From Brucella thiophenivorans (GTDB lineage: Bacteria > Pseudomonadota > Alphaproteobacteria > Rhizobiales > Rhizobiaceae): DNA of 64,000 bases. Below, piece after piece: positions 23,909-33,373 of this stretch (position 1 is the first letter of the stretch; each line of letters starts with the position of its first letter). The notes below the pieces were generated by a model. That model was not told where the DNA came from and ran no database searches. It worked only from the letters and a program-made list of their open reading frames with translations. Both the position numbers and the translations under genes were made by a program. Where the stretch lies: assembly GCF_002252445.1 (NCBI RefSeq), contig NZ_NNRJ01000019.1, forward strand, positions 62,001 through 126,000, written 5' to 3'.

Positions 23909-25018
23909 TTATTCTGGTGGCCCAAAATACTTTGTTTTCAAATTAGCCAGCTCTTCACTTTCTTGTAGGCTGATGATCGCTATCGAGGCTGGTTTTACAA
24001 GGTCGCTGTGGCGCGGAAAAGCAAAGCCGTATTTGTCGGGGCTGAATATATTGCCAACGATTTCAACCGGCTCACTCGCATATTTATGCGTGTAATATTC
24101 CAGCACCGGACTATCCCCGACAATCGCTGAAATTTCATCATCGGTGAGTGCTTTCACAGCTTCCGGAAGATGATCGAAGTTGACGGTCGAAATGGAGCGG
24201 GCTTGCAGGAGCTGTTGCGCGATACTTCCCGTACGAACGCCAACAGTCTTGTTTTGAAGGTCGGCCAGATTGTTGATATTGTTGGAAATATGCGCAACCG
24301 TCATAACGCTTGTGACAGACGATGTTACATAGGCTACCACGGCTATGCCAAAGACAAGCCAGAAGGCCTGCCATATCCGACCTAACCATCCAAACAGGTT
24401 TTTGCGCGAGCTTTTACCAGACGTCGCAAGAGAAACCACATGATAGAAACTTTCCGCGATTCCTTCGAGCCATCGCCGAGGAAAATTTGGATCAAACCGA
24501 CGGTCGAAGAACGTCAGCAAGATCGTGGCGATCAGAATGACAATGCCGATCCATGCGTAAGTCGCCAGATGGCCAGCATTTTCGAGATCGCCGATCAGGT
24601 CCTCCCAGCTGTTGCCGGCCTCTCTGTGCACCATGATTCTAAGGCCAGCGTCGAACCAGGGATGCGTGAAATCGACAATTTCAGCACGCTTTTCGGTAAT
24701 TGTAATGTTGGATACGGCCACATCGACCTGGTTCTCGGATACTGCTTTAACCAGCTCAGTATAATTGGGATACTCGACAAACTGGGACACCAGCCCAAGC
24801 CGCGCTCCAATATCGCGCCAGAGGTCGACCGCCATGCCATTAAATGTATCCCCGTCTTTGATGACAAAGGGATCACTGATATAGACGCCCACTTTGACCT
24901 GACGCAAAGGCGCGTCCTGTGCGTTGACAGGAGCGATGATCAGCGCCAACAAAAAAAGGGCAAGAATTGCCTGCAAAAAAAGAGATGCCTGACTTCTGAT
25001 GAACTTATAAAAAAGCAC
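23909..25018 (-). CDS. GluR0-like ligand-gated ion channel / substrate-binding domain membrane protein
   Basis: 369 residues with the architecture of prokaryotic ionotropic glutamate receptors: signal peptide (1-33), first half of a type-3 solute-binding domain (about 39-135, with NITITEKRAEIVDF, whose Arg111 aligns with the ligand-carboxylate Arg), a transmembrane helix (about 153-171), a re-entrant pore-like segment (about 186-204, HVVSLATSGKSS), a second helix (about 213-236, ending SVTSVMTVA, reminiscent of the SYTANLAAF gate), then the second half of the binding domain (250-369, with VGVRTGSIAQQ and GDSPVLEYY). The potassium filter TVGYG is absent. The start is GTG with a weak ribosome-binding site. 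Confidence 0.8.
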   Translation of the reverse strand: MLFYKFIRSQASLFLQAILALFLLALIIAPVNAQDAPLRQVKVGVYISDPFVIKDGDTFNGMAVDLWRDIGARLGLVSQFVEYPNYTELVKAVSENQVDVAVSNITITEKRAEIVDFTHPWFDAGLRIMVHREAGNSWEDLIGDLENAGHLATYAWIGIVILIATILLTFFDRRFDPNFPRRWLEGIAESFYHVVSLATSGKSSRKNLFGWLGRIWQAFWLVFGIAVVAYVTSSVTSVMTVAHISNNINNLADLQNKTVGVRTGSIAQQLLQARSISTVNFDHLPEAVKALTDDEISAIVGDSPVLEYYTHKYASEPVEIVGNIFSPDKYGFAFPRHSDLVKPASIAIISLQESEELANLKTKYFGPPE

Positions 25019-25189
25019 TGTCCCGAGCCGTTTTTAATTTCGATAAGGGAAAGTATAAATGTTTATCCGTCAGATGGAAATGAATTTCCTGACTTAATTT
25101 GCCGCTTAAAATTGATTTATATAAAGTATTTTCTAATATATATTCAGTGGAGCGAAATAAATAGAACATTGCATTGTATATATAAGTTG

Positions 25190-25216
25190 GTCGGCTGTGA
25201 ATTGAACACAGCCGAC
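25190..25216 (-). terminator. Hairpin, probable terminator of the PLP-enzyme gene
   Basis: Perfect 10-bp stem GTCGGCTGTG / CACAGCCGAC with a 7-nt loop, 20 bp past the stop of the gene ending at 25237. There is no strong T-run, so termination may be partial. Confidence 0.55.
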
Positions 25217-25236
25217 ACTATTCTGAAGGGATAGGT

Positions 25237-26406
25237 TTAGATCGCTGCAAAACCCTTTTCAAGATCGGCGATCAGGTCAGGCACATCTTCAAGACCAATC
25301 TGTAAGCGGATGACTGGGCCTGGATAATCTCCCTTGGCGACTGTGCGGTCTTTTAGACCGACCTCGTTTGCAAGGCTTTCGTAGCCGCCCCACGAGTAAC
25401 CGAGCCCAAAAATCTCAAGTTCATTCAAAAATGCATGGGCTTGTTTGCGCGTGCCGCTTTTAAGTACAAAGGCAAATACACCGGATGATCCCTTGAAGTC
25501 GCGCTTCCACAATTCATGACCGGGGTGGCTTTCAAGTGCGGGGTGCAAGACACGGTCAACGGCTGGATGGCTTTCCAGCCAGTGCGCAATTTCAAGCGCA
25601 CTTTTGCGATGATGTTCCAGACGAACGCCCATTGTGCGCAAGCCGCGCAGGATCTGATAAGCGTCGTCGGGTGCAGCGCACAATCCGAGTGTGCCGTGCG
25701 TTTCGAGCAGTTGCGGCCAGCATTTTTCATTGGCTGAAATTGTGCCGAACAATATATCTGCATGGCCGGATGGATATTTGGTGGAGGCGTGAATGCTAAT
25801 GTCCACGCCGAAATCGAGTGCTTTGAAATAAAGCGGTGTCGCCCAGGTATTATCCATCATGACGATCGCGCCGCCCTTATGCGCCGCATCTACGATTGCT
25901 GGAATATCCTGAACTTCAAAGGTGTTGGATGCGGGTGATTCCGTAAACACCACCTTGGTGTTGGGGCGCATCAGTTTTGCAATGCCACTGCCAATTTCAG
26001 GATCATAATACTCAACCTCTACGCCCATGCGCTTGAGGATCGTATCGGCAAAATGGCGGGTTGGATTATAAATCGAATCGACAAATAGCGCGTGATCACC
26101 AGGTGACAAAAAGCCGAGCAGGGGAACCGTAACCGCCGCCAGACCAGAGGGAACGCAGACCGTACCGGCGGAACCCTCAAGCGCGTCTATTGCCTTGCAT
26201 AAGGCTTCGCTCGTTGGTGTTCCGCGCGTCCCATAGGTGTATTTCTGATTGCCGGTGGCCATGGTCTCAGCATCAGGAAAAAGCACAGTGGAAGCGCGTA
26301 CAACCGGTGGGTTGACGAAGCCGTGATAGTCACGCGGATCGTAGCCGTCACGGGTCAAGCGTGTGTTTATGCCCAGCTTTTCTGTCTTGTTCTGTTTGTT
26401 AGTCAC
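25237..26406 (-). CDS. metC: Cystathionine beta-lyase (Cys/Met metabolism PLP enzyme)
   Basis: 389-residue PLP enzyme that splits cystathionine to homocysteine, ammonia and pyruvate. Conserved features: YTYGTRGTPTSEAL near the N-terminus, SGLAAVTVPLLGFLSPGDH (cofactor phosphate), MMDNTWATPLYFKALDFGVDISIHASTKYPSGHADILFG with the PLP Lys in the TKYPSGH motif, and GYSWGGYESLA at the C-terminus, typical of the MetC branch. A GTG start at 26406 has GGAGG at the right distance; an ATG 36 bp upstream lacks one. A related gamma-lyase cannot be fully excluded. Monocistronic. Confidence 0.87.
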   Translation of the reverse strand: MTNKQNKTEKLGINTRLTRDGYDPRDYHGFVNPPVVRASTVLFPDAETMATGNQKYTYGTRGTPTSEALCKAIDALEGSAGTVCVPSGLAAVTVPLLGFLSPGDHALFVDSIYNPTRHFADTILKRMGVEVEYYDPEIGSGIAKLMRPNTKVVFTESPASNTFEVQDIPAIVDAAHKGGAIVMMDNTWATPLYFKALDFGVDISIHASTKYPSGHADILFGTISANEKCWPQLLETHGTLGLCAAPDDAYQILRGLRTMGVRLEHHRKSALEIAHWLESHPAVDRVLHPALESHPGHELWKRDFKGSSGVFAFVLKSGTRKQAHAFLNELEIFGLGYSWGGYESLANEVGLKDRTVAKGDYPGPVIRLQIGLEDVPDLIADLEKGFAAI

Positions 26407-26574
26407 GAAATTGCCTCCAGGCCATGTTGCATGCTGATGCATCGATTCTTGTTTGCGACTTTCGCAAAGAAAGGTGTTTGTGTCCGCTTTTCGTGGATGC
26501 GCTCGAACTACTGGATAAGGCGCGTGTTTCTAGGATGCAACATTGAGCTTTGTAACAGTGATAATCTAAAGCAT

Positions 26575-26618
26575 AGCGCATCCCAAAAAGTGGGAACCGG
26601 TTTTCGGATAAGATGCGC
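26575..26618 (+). repeat. Family B palindromic repeat, single copy
   Basis: AGCGCATCCCAAAAAGTGGG... to ...TTTTCGGATAAGATGCGC. The loop region reads GTGGGAACCGG instead of GTGTGAAGCGG. It lies 23 bp upstream of the PAP2 gene. Confidence 0.88.
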
Positions 26619-26641
26619 TCTAAAGAAAGAGTAATCCCGAC

Positions 26642-27409
26642 ATGAACGAGCGCAAAGCCACAAGCACGGTCCTCTATCCATTTCGTGCTGCGTTGGAACT
26701 CTTAAGAGCGCTTGTAAGGCCAGCTTATGCAGGTGCACCTTCAAGCTGGATCATGGAAATGACGGCAATTGTGGTACTCTTGCCCTTCGTTCTGCTGGTG
26801 CTGCATCTTTGGGATGCGCAGATCATTCGCGATGCCATGAGCAGCGATTTTATCGTCATGGAAGTGTTGCGTACTATCACAGATCTGATTCGCACATTGG
26901 TGTGGCTCGGCATCGGTATTCTTGTCTGGCTGGCAACGGCCATGCTGCTTTCATCAGAAATTCGTCTTGCGTCGCAGCAAATGCTTGTTCGCTTCCATGG
27001 CTGGGCGACGCTCATTTTGACATCTATTGTGGTGGGCAGTTTTCCGACCGAGATTGGCAAACTTGTCATTGGCCGTGCGAGGCCACTTTTGCTCGATGAG
27101 CTGGGTTCCGCCTATTTTGCGCCGTTTCGTGGCCAACATTCCTATGAAAGCTTTCCATCAGGTCACTCCATGATGGCCGGCATAATGTTTGTATCTTTGT
27201 GGATTTTTCTGCCGCGCTGGCGCATTTTGACGGCACCCATCTGTATATTATTCGTCATCAGCAGGCTGGCGGCGGGTGCTCATTACCCGACAGATGTCGT
27301 TGCCGGGTTTGCAATTGGCTTTATTGCGACATGGTGGGTTGCGCGCTTCATGGCGACGCGAAATATTATTTTTTCAATTGATAATGACACGATGATGCCA
27401 AAGGTCTGA
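26642..27409 (+). CDS. PAP2 superfamily membrane phosphatase
   Basis: 255 residues with about six transmembrane helices. The three phosphatase motifs are visible: KLVIGRARP (KxxxxxxRP), SFPSGHS (PSGH, with the His base) and SRLAAGAHYPTDVVAG (SRxxxxxHxxxD, with the nucleophilic His). Such enzymes dephosphorylate lipid phosphates, for example undecaprenyl pyrophosphate or phosphatidic acid, on the outer face of the inner membrane; the exact substrate is unknown. Apparently monocistronic, with a family B repeat just upstream. Confidence 0.9.
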   Translation: MNERKATSTVLYPFRAALELLRALVRPAYAGAPSSWIMEMTAIVVLLPFVLLVLHLWDAQIIRDAMSSDFIVMEVLRTITDLIRTLVWLGIGILVWLATAMLLSSEIRLASQQMLVRFHGWATLILTSIVVGSFPTEIGKLVIGRARPLLLDELGSAYFAPFRGQHSYESFPSGHSMMAGIMFVSLWIFLPRWRILTAPICILFVISRLAAGAHYPTDVVAGFAIGFIATWWVARFMATRNIIFSIDNDTMMPKV

Positions 27410-27842
27410 TTTTGACGAAAAGGGAAGATTTTTCACGTTTAATTTCCCTCTGCAATGGATCTAAATATCTGTTTTTATTTTATAATTTTTTTCCAGTAAA
27501 GTTCTCCCGATAAGTTGGTGGTAAATACTGGAAAATGGGAAAATCATGTAAAAAACTGCGTGTATTGCAATGATTTTTTTGGAGAATGGTTCGTTTCAGT
27601 TACCTAAATAGCTTGACCAAAACCAAAATATCGCCTTCGATAGGGCGGTGAAGGCGACAGGCTTCACTATGCCCATAAAACAAATGAGGGTCGATAACGG
27701 CTCCGGGCAAGGGGTGCCTGCGTAATGCAAGGGGTTGGGGAGGTCTCTGAATGGGCTCTCCTGCATTTGCGATAAAATAAGCAACAGAGACGTGGAGCGA
27801 TTTCGCCCGCGATCTCAGGGAACATAAAAGGTTGCAGGCCAG
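27410..27842. other. Intergenic region upstream of aapJ
   Basis: 433 bp without a supportable gene. The first half is very AT-rich and contains a perfect 10-bp inverted repeat TTTTCCAGTA / TACTGGAAAA with a 37-nt spacer (27489-27545). The second half is GC-richer and presumably holds the aap promoter and a long leader. No known riboswitch pattern was recognised. Confidence 0.5.
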
Positions 27843-28874
27843 ATGAAAAAGACTGTTTTGACAGGGGTATTGGGTGCGGCGGCGTTGTTTGGTGTGGCAT
27901 CAGCTGCATCGGCCGATACGCTTGCGGATGTAAAAAACAAGGGCTTTCTGCAGTGTGGAGTCAACACAGGTCTGCTCGGCTTTGCATCGCCGGATGACAA
28001 GGGCGAATGGTCGGGCTTCGACGTGGATTACTGCCGTGCAGTTGCAGCCGCTATATTCGGCGACCCGACGAAGGTAAAGTTCACACCACTGAATGCAAAA
28101 GAACGCTTTACTGCGCTGCAGTCGGGCGAAGTCGATGCTCTGATCCGCAATACGACATGGACAATCAGCCGCGATACGTCGCTTGGTCTCGATTTCCCGG
28201 GCGTCAATTATTACGACGGTCAGGGCTTCATGATCAATTCCAAGAAGCTGTCGGGCATTAATTCCGCATTGCAGCTTTCTGGTGCTTCGATTTGCGTCCA
28301 GTCGGGCACAACGACTGAACTGAACATGGCCGATTATTTCCGCGCCAATAAGATGGAATATAATCCGGTCGTTTTCGAAAAGCTCGAAGAAGCCAATGCA
28401 GCCTATGATTCTGGTCGCTGCGATGCTTACACGACCGATCAGTCCGGTCTTTATTCGACCCGCTTGACACTGGCAAATCCAGACGATCATGTCGTTCTGC
28501 CAGAAATCATTTCCAAGGAACCGCTGGGACCAGCTGTTCGTCAGGGTGATTCCAAGTGGGCGGACGTTATCCGCTGGACCCACTATGCACTTCTGAATGC
28601 TGAAGAATTTGGCATCACGCAGGCCAATGTCGAAGAAATGAAAAACTCCGACAATCCTGAAATCAAGCGTTTGCTCGGCTCTGAAGCTGACACCAAGATC
28701 GGTACCGATCTCGGTCTCAACAATGACTGGGTTGTGAACATCATCAAGGGTGTTGGCAATTACGGTGAAGTGTTTGAGCGCAATCTTGGTGCTGGCAGCC
28801 CACTGAAAATTGCACGCGGCCTGAATGCCGAGTGGAACAAGGGTGGCCTGCAATACGGTATGCCGATCCGCTAA
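27843..28874 (+). CDS. aapJ: General L-amino acid ABC transporter, periplasmic binding protein AapJ
   Basis: 343 residues. Signal peptide MKKTVLTGVLGAAALFGVAS with cleavage near SASA|D, then a type-3 solute-binding fold: LADVKNKGFLQCGVNTGLLGF, GFDVDYCRAVAAAIFGDPTKV, SGEVDALIRNTTWTISRD and VQSGTTTELNMADYF. The length (about 340) and the LPEIISKEPLGPAVRQGD segment are typical of AapJ/BztA rather than smaller family members. It captures a broad range of L-amino acids. First gene of aapJQMP; the stop TAA runs into a partial 105-bp repeat. Confidence 0.95.
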   Translation: MKKTVLTGVLGAAALFGVASAASADTLADVKNKGFLQCGVNTGLLGFASPDDKGEWSGFDVDYCRAVAAAIFGDPTKVKFTPLNAKERFTALQSGEVDALIRNTTWTISRDTSLGLDFPGVNYYDGQGFMINSKKLSGINSALQLSGASICVQSGTTTELNMADYFRANKMEYNPVVFEKLEEANAAYDSGRCDAYTTDQSGLYSTRLTLANPDDHVVLPEIISKEPLGPAVRQGDSKWADVIRWTHYALLNAEEFGITQANVEEMKNSDNPEIKRLLGSEADTKIGTDLGLNNDWVVNIIKGVGNYGEVFERNLGAGSPLKIARGLNAEWNKGGLQYGMPIR

Positions 28875-28930
28875 AGCATTTCCAGGAAAAGTGCGTAGCG
28901 GTTTTGCGAAGGATAATGCGTAAAACAAAA
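28872..28930 (+). repeat. Dispersed palindromic repeat (family A), partial copy 3
   Basis: TAAAGCATTTCCAGGAAAAG... through ...GGATAATGCGTAAAAC: only the first hairpin half of the 105-bp element. It begins at the aapJ stop codon. Confidence 0.85.
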
Positions 28931-28986
28931 AACCTGCGCGTTTTTGTTCGATAATTTCTGGTGGGGGCAATGTGGCGCCCGCCAGA
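28925..28986 (+). other. Stem-loops in the aapJ-aapQ gap
   Basis: Beyond the repeat, the 337-bp gap 28875-29211 contains a small hairpin CAAAAA...TTTTTG (about 28925-28947) and a GC-rich one with arms CTGGTGGGGGC / GCGCCCGCCAG (28958-28985, 9 of 11 paired). Structures after a binding-protein gene commonly stabilise its mRNA and reduce expression of the permease genes. The rest of the gap holds no gene. Confidence 0.5.
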
Positions 28987-29211
28987 TTTATCGGCTCTGT
29001 ATATCATCGTTGCATACCAATATCGGCTTGGCAGCATCGCTGTGCAGAACCGGCAAACTTTAGCAATTTCATCCGCGCCCCGCATAGCGATATGCAAGGC
29101 TCACGGCTCGACATTTAAACGCACCCGCTTTGAACTGACTTTTCCGTGGGGGATCGGAAGAAGTAATTATCTTTAAAGCTGCTGCAATGGTCGAAAGAAG
29201 ACAGGAAACAT

Positions 29212-30405
29212 ATGGCTTCCTATTCTGCAACCGAACAACGCCGCGACAGTGGCGGAACGTCTCTCCTGTACGACCCGCGTGTTCGCGGTATATTCTATCA
29301 GGTAGTGGTGTTCGCAGCTGTCGTAGGCTTGATTTATTGGATCGTGGGTAACACGATCACCAATCTTCAACGGGCAAATATCGCCTCTGGCTTTGGCTTT
29401 CTGAACGGGCGTGCTGGCTTTGACATCAGCCAAACGTTGATACCCTATTCAAGCGACTCGACCTATGGCCGCGCACTTCTCGTTGGCCTGTTGAACACGC
29501 TTTATGTTGCCGCACTTGGCGTCGTTCTTGCATCAATTATCGGCTTTGCCGTCGGTATAGGGCGGCTGTCGCGCAACTGGCTGATCCGCAAAATCTGCAT
29601 GGTTTATGTGGAAGTGTTCCGCAACATTCCACCGCTGCTGGTTATCTTTTTCTGGTATTTTGGCGTGCTCTCGGTTCTGCCGCAGGCGCGTGAAAGCCTT
29701 TCACTGCCGTTGGGAACTTACCTCAACAATCGCGGCTTCTTCATGCCATCACCCGTCTGGGGTGAGGGAGCGTGGCTGCTGCCAGTCGCACTTCTCGTAG
29801 GGCTCGTTACCTCATTCACCGTGGCGCGCTGGGCAAAGCGCCGTCAGATGGCAACTGGCAAACCGTTTCATACGGTCAGGGTTTCTGCAGCGCTCATCAT
29901 AGGCCTGCCGCTACTGGCACTCATCGCCACCGGCTTTCCGGTTTCTTTTGATTATCCAACGCTTGGAACCTTCAATCTGACAGGTGGATCGCAGGTAAAG
30001 CCAGAGTTTCTGGCGCTGCTTCTGGCCTTATCGTTTTATACTGCATCTTTCATCGCAGAAACGGTTCGCGCAGGCGTTCTGGGTGTCAATAAGGGCCAGA
30101 CGGAAGCATCCTACGCAGTTGGCTTACGTCCGGGGCAGACGATGCGTTTGATTATCGTGCCCCAGGCACTGCGCATTATCATACCGCCGCTGTCGAGCCA
30201 GTATCTTAATCTGATCAAGAACTCTTCGCTGGCAATTGCAATTGGCTATCCTGATCTTGTGGCCGTTGGTGGTACGATCCTCAACCAGACCGGTCAGGCT
30301 GTCGAAGTGGTTGCGATCTGGATGGTGATCTATCTGAGCATCAGTCTGGTTACATCGGGCCTCATGAACTGGTTCAATGCCAAGATGGCGCTGGTGGAGA
30401 GATGA
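29212..30405 (+). CDS. aapQ: General L-amino acid ABC transporter permease AapQ
   Basis: 397-residue inner-membrane permease. It carries the His/Glu/Gln-type N-terminal module ([29 protein letters not shown]) and the EAA loop near the C-terminus ([40 protein letters not shown]), which docks on AapP. It is longer than ordinary members because of an insert of roughly 100 residues between the early helices and the EAA part, typical for AapQ/BztB. AGGA precedes the ATG. The stop overlaps the aapM start (ATGA). Confidence 0.94.
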   Translation: MASYSATEQRRDSGGTSLLYDPRVRGIFYQVVVFAAVVGLIYWIVGNTITNLQRANIASGFGFLNGRAGFDISQTLIPYSSDSTYGRALLVGLLNTLYVAALGVVLASIIGFAVGIGRLSRNWLIRKICMVYVEVFRNIPPLLVIFFWYFGVLSVLPQARESLSLPLGTYLNNRGFFMPSPVWGEGAWLLPVALLVGLVTSFTVARWAKRRQMATGKPFHTVRVSAALIIGLPLLALIATGFPVSFDYPTLGTFNLTGGSQVKPEFLALLLALSFYTASFIAETVRAGVLGVNKGQTEASYAVGLRPGQTMRLIIVPQALRIIIPPLSSQYLNLIKNSSLAIAIGYPDLVAVGGTILNQTGQAVEVVAIWMVIYLSISLVTSGLMNWFNAKMALVER

Positions 30406-31565
30406 CAATGGAAAACGCTGATCTCCAATATGTTCGCTCGCAGATGGTCGACGGCGAAAAGCCGCCACGTTCTGTTCAGGGATTATCGCACTGGTTGCGG
30501 GTCAATCTTTTTGCAACACCCGTTGATGCTGCACTGACGATCTTCGGCCTAGCGGTTGTGGCATGGTTTCTGCCGCCCATAATCGAGTGGCTGTTTATCA
30601 ACGCTGCTTGGACCGGTACTGATCGTACCGCATGTCTGACTGTCGCGCAGGGCGGTGTGCAGCCGGAAGGCTGGTCGGGTGCCTGTTGGGCCTTTGTGAA
30701 CGCGAAATACCAGCAATTCATCTATGGCCGCTATCCGTTAGATGAACGCTGGCGTGTTGATCTGACGGCGGTTTTGTTCGTCGCTCTGCTCGTGCCTCTG
30801 CTCATCCCGAAAGTTCCGCATAAGGTCATCAACGCGATTTTGTTCTTCTTTGTGTTTCCGGTTGTGGCTTTCTTCCTGTTGGTTGGCGGCTCGTTCGGAC
30901 TGCGTTATGTCGAAACTGCACTTTGGGGCGGTTTGCTCGTGACGCTGGTCCTGTCCTTTGTTGGTATTGCTGTGTCCTTACCACTGGGCATTGTGCTGGC
31001 ACTGGGACGGCGCTCTAAGTTGCCGGTGATCAAAACGTTGTCCATCATGTTCATTGAAATGGTGCGCGGCGTTCCACTGGTGACGGTCCTGTTTATGGCA
31101 AGCGTGATGCTGCCATTGTTCCTGCCGCCGGGCGTGACCTTCGATAAGCTGATGCGTGCATTGATCGGTGTGGCGCTGTTTGCTTCAGCCTATATGGCGG
31201 AAGTGGTGCGCGGTGGCCTTCAGGCGATTCCGCGTGGTCAATATGAAGGTGCAGATGCGCTGGGTCTGAGTTATTGGCACAAGACCGGGCTCATCATCTT
31301 ACCGCAGGCTTTAAAACTTGTGATTCCGGGCATCGTGAACACGTTCATCGGCTTGTTCAAAGACACCAGCCTTGTCTACATCATCGGCATGTTTGATCTA
31401 CTCGGCATTGTCCGTCAGAACTTCTCCGATGCGAACTGGGCTTCTCCACAGACACCTGCAACAGGTTTGATCTTTGCGGGCTTCGTTTTCTGGATTTTCT
31501 GTTTCGCCATGTCGCGATACTCTATATTCATGGAACGAAGGCTCGACACGGGTCATAAGCGATAA
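30402..31565 (+). CDS. aapM: General L-amino acid ABC transporter permease AapM
   Basis: 387-residue second permease. Multiple transmembrane helices, the [30 protein letters not shown] module and an EAA loop ([40 protein letters not shown]). A soluble insert with two cysteines (about residues 75-90, CLTVAQGG...GACW) faces the periplasm in the AapM/BztC branch. It forms the heterodimeric channel with AapQ. Start codon overlaps aapQ. Confidence 0.94.
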   Translation: MTMENADLQYVRSQMVDGEKPPRSVQGLSHWLRVNLFATPVDAALTIFGLAVVAWFLPPIIEWLFINAAWTGTDRTACLTVAQGGVQPEGWSGACWAFVNAKYQQFIYGRYPLDERWRVDLTAVLFVALLVPLLIPKVPHKVINAILFFFVFPVVAFFLLVGGSFGLRYVETALWGGLLVTLVLSFVGIAVSLPLGIVLALGRRSKLPVIKTLSIMFIEMVRGVPLVTVLFMASVMLPLFLPPGVTFDKLMRALIGVALFASAYMAEVVRGGLQAIPRGQYEGADALGLSYWHKTGLIILPQALKLVIPGIVNTFIGLFKDTSLVYIIGMFDLLGIVRQNFSDANWASPQTPATGLIFAGFVFWIFCFAMSRYSIFMERRLDTGHKR

Positions 31566-31585
31566 GAATAAAGGGAATAACGAAA

Positions 31586-32395
31586 ATGAGTGCACAAAGC
31601 GCCCTCCCGCAATCAGAACTCGGTGTCGAAATCGACCGCAAGAAACTTGAAGTCTCGAAGACCGATGTGGCGATTGAGATCAAGAACATGCACAAGTGGT
31701 ATGGTGAATTTCACGTTCTGCGTGACATCAATCTGAAAGTTATGCGTGGCGAACGTATCGTGGTTGCTGGTCCTTCGGGTTCAGGAAAATCGACGATGAT
31801 CCGCTGTGTCAACCGTCTGGAAGAACACCAGAAGGGCCAGATCATTGTTGATGGCATTGAACTCACCAACGATCTCAAGAAGATTGATGAAGTGCGCCGC
31901 GAAGTCGGCATGGTGTTTCAGCACTTCAACCTGTTTCCGCATTTGACCATTCTGGAGAATTGCACGCTCGCGCCAATCTGGGTGCGCAAGATGCCAAAGA
32001 AGCAGGCCGAAGAAGTGGCCATGAAATATCTGGAGCGCGTCAAAATTCCTGAACAGGCGAACAAATATCCGGGTCAGCTTTCAGGTGGTCAGCAGCAGCG
32101 TGTGGCGATTGCCCGTGCGCTCTGTATGAACCCGAAAGTCATGCTGTTCGATGAGCCGACTTCTGCGCTTGATCCGGAAATGGTCAAGGAAGTGCTTGAT
32201 ACAATGGTAAGCCTTGCCGATGAAGGCATGACCATGATCTGCGTCACACACGAAATGGGCTTTGCGCGTCAGGTTGCAAACCGCGTGATCTTTATGGATC
32301 AGGGTCAGATTGTTGAGCAGAATTCGCCAGCCGAATTCTTCGACAATCCGCAGCATGAGCGCACAAGACTGTTCCTCAGCCAGATTCTGCACTGA
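31586..32395 (+). CDS. aapP: General L-amino acid ABC transporter ATPase AapP
   Basis: 269-residue nucleotide-binding subunit: Walker [10 protein letters not shown] (residues 62-70), Q-loop [14 protein letters not shown] signature LSGGQQQR, Walker [16 protein letters not shown] and the H-loop CVTHEMGFA. The N-terminal ~30 residues before the ABC domain are an extension found in this branch. Last gene of aapJQMP, 20 bp after aapM and followed by a strong terminator. Confidence 0.96.
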   Translation: MSAQSALPQSELGVEIDRKKLEVSKTDVAIEIKNMHKWYGEFHVLRDINLKVMRGERIVVAGPSGSGKSTMIRCVNRLEEHQKGQIIVDGIELTNDLKKIDEVRREVGMVFQHFNLFPHLTILENCTLAPIWVRKMPKKQAEEVAMKYLERVKIPEQANKYPGQLSGGQQQRVAIARALCMNPKVMLFDEPTSALDPEMVKEVLDTMVSLADEGMTMICVTHEMGFARQVANRVIFMDQGQIVEQNSPAEFFDNPQHERTRLFLSQILH

Positions 32396-32415
32396 TCTAA
32401 CACTGTGATGAAATA

Positions 32416-32447
32416 AAAACACCCGCCGCTCACCCGGCGGGTGTTTT
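32416..32447. terminator. Bidirectional rho-independent terminator
   Basis: 13-bp perfect stem AAAACACCCGCCG / CGGCGGGTGTTTT with a 6-nt loop, between convergent aapP and the VOC gene. Confidence 0.93.
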
Positions 32448-32450
32448 GTT

Positions 32451-32825
32451 TTATCCGGCGTGCGGACCTTCACAGAACTGAAGGCGATTGCCGAATGGAT
32501 CAATGACGGAAAGCACGCGACCCCATGGTGCATTTTTAATACCCGGACGCATGAAACGATAGCCGCGCGCATTAATTTCTTTGTGAAATTCATCAATGCC
32601 CTGCATGCGCACAAAAATATTGGCACCAGGGCTGCCATCGCCGTGATGCTCACTCAAATGCAGCACAAGTCCGTTGCGTGAGACCTGCATATAAAGCGGC
32701 ATGTCTTCCGCAAACCGATGTTCCCAGTCGATGGTAAAACCCAGAAAGCCGATATAAAAATCCTTGGCTTTCTCAATGTCGAAAATTCGGAAGATAGGGC
32801 AGGTCTGTTCAAACTGGACTGTCAT
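32451..32825 (-). CDS. VOC family / bleomycin-resistance-like protein
   Basis: 124-residue vicinal-oxygen-chelate protein. The beta-alpha-beta-beta-beta start PIFRIFDIEKAKDFYIGFLGFTIDWEH and the C-terminal VIDPFGNRLQFCEG metal-ligand region are typical of the glyoxalase/bleomycin-binding fold. Such proteins act as drug-binding proteins or small dioxygenases/isomerases; no specific substrate can be inferred. It converges on aapP and is divergent from the GNAT gene at 32870. Confidence 0.85.
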   Translation of the reverse strand: MTVQFEQTCPIFRIFDIEKAKDFYIGFLGFTIDWEHRFAEDMPLYMQVSRNGLVLHLSEHHGDGSPGANIFVRMQGIDEFHKEINARGYRFMRPGIKNAPWGRVLSVIDPFGNRLQFCEGPHAG

Positions 32826-32869
32826 TCACGGGTACCCCTGTAATTACGAAGCCTAAATCAATAAATGAG

Positions 32870-33283
32870 ATGATTATGATAGAATATTATTGGACTGAAC
32901 ATCTGTCACCAGAGCAGCATCTCGAGTTTTACGCCTTATACAGCAAGGAATGGTGGACCAACGCTAGATCAATTGAAGACGTGTCGAATATGCTCGTGCA
33001 TTGCGATCTAACGCTTTTTTGTCACGATAAATCTGGCTCGATTATTGGTTTTGCGCGTGTGTTGAGCGACTTCACGTTCAAGGCGCTTATCTTTGACGTG
33101 ATCGTGGCAGAGAACCGGCGCGGCGAGGGGCTTGGTCGCATTTTAGTTGAGCGTATATTGACCCATGAAAAATTTGCAGATGTGAAGAGCTTTGAACTCT
33201 ACTGCCCAGACAAGTTAGTACCTTTTTATGAGAAACTTGGCTTTATCAAAGGGTCGTCCGCACTGCTTTTCAATCAGAGATAA
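32870..33283 (+). CDS. GNAT family N-acetyltransferase
   Basis: 137 residues with the GNAT core: a IIGFARVLSDFTFKALIFDVIVAENRRGEGLGRILVERIL region containing the acetyl-CoA loop (RRGEGLG, matching RxxGxG/A) and the C-terminal YCPDKLVPFYEKLGF segment. The substrate is unknown. A second in-frame ATG at 32876 is an equally plausible start because the ribosome-binding site is weak. Confidence 0.87.
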   Translation: MIMIEYYWTEHLSPEQHLEFYALYSKEWWTNARSIEDVSNMLVHCDLTLFCHDKSGSIIGFARVLSDFTFKALIFDVIVAENRRGEGLGRILVERILTHEKFADVKSFELYCPDKLVPFYEKLGFIKGSSALLFNQR

Positions 33284-33373
33284 ATTTCTATCGGTAAGAT
33301 TTTGTTTCATGCATCCTTTGGGAGAGATGCTGGTTATAGGTAATGTTATCCAACACAGTAGGGAGGAACTGTC

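Noticed and set aside
24440-25234. Plus-strand open frame opposite the channel gene
   Set aside because: Antisense to a gene with full domain architecture; no start signal.
26407-26641. Possible SAM riboswitch upstream of metC
   Set aside because: None of the SAM-I or SAM-II conserved sequence blocks could be found; only a palindromic repeat is present.
27596-27784. 62-residue minus-strand open frame upstream of aapJ
   Set aside because: Overlaps the presumed promoter/leader, lacks a ribosome-binding site and shows no recognisable domain.
27900-28970. Long minus-strand open frame (356 codons) opposite aapJ
   Set aside because: It mirrors the coding frame of a clear binding-protein gene, has no domain and no plausible start; a compositional shadow.
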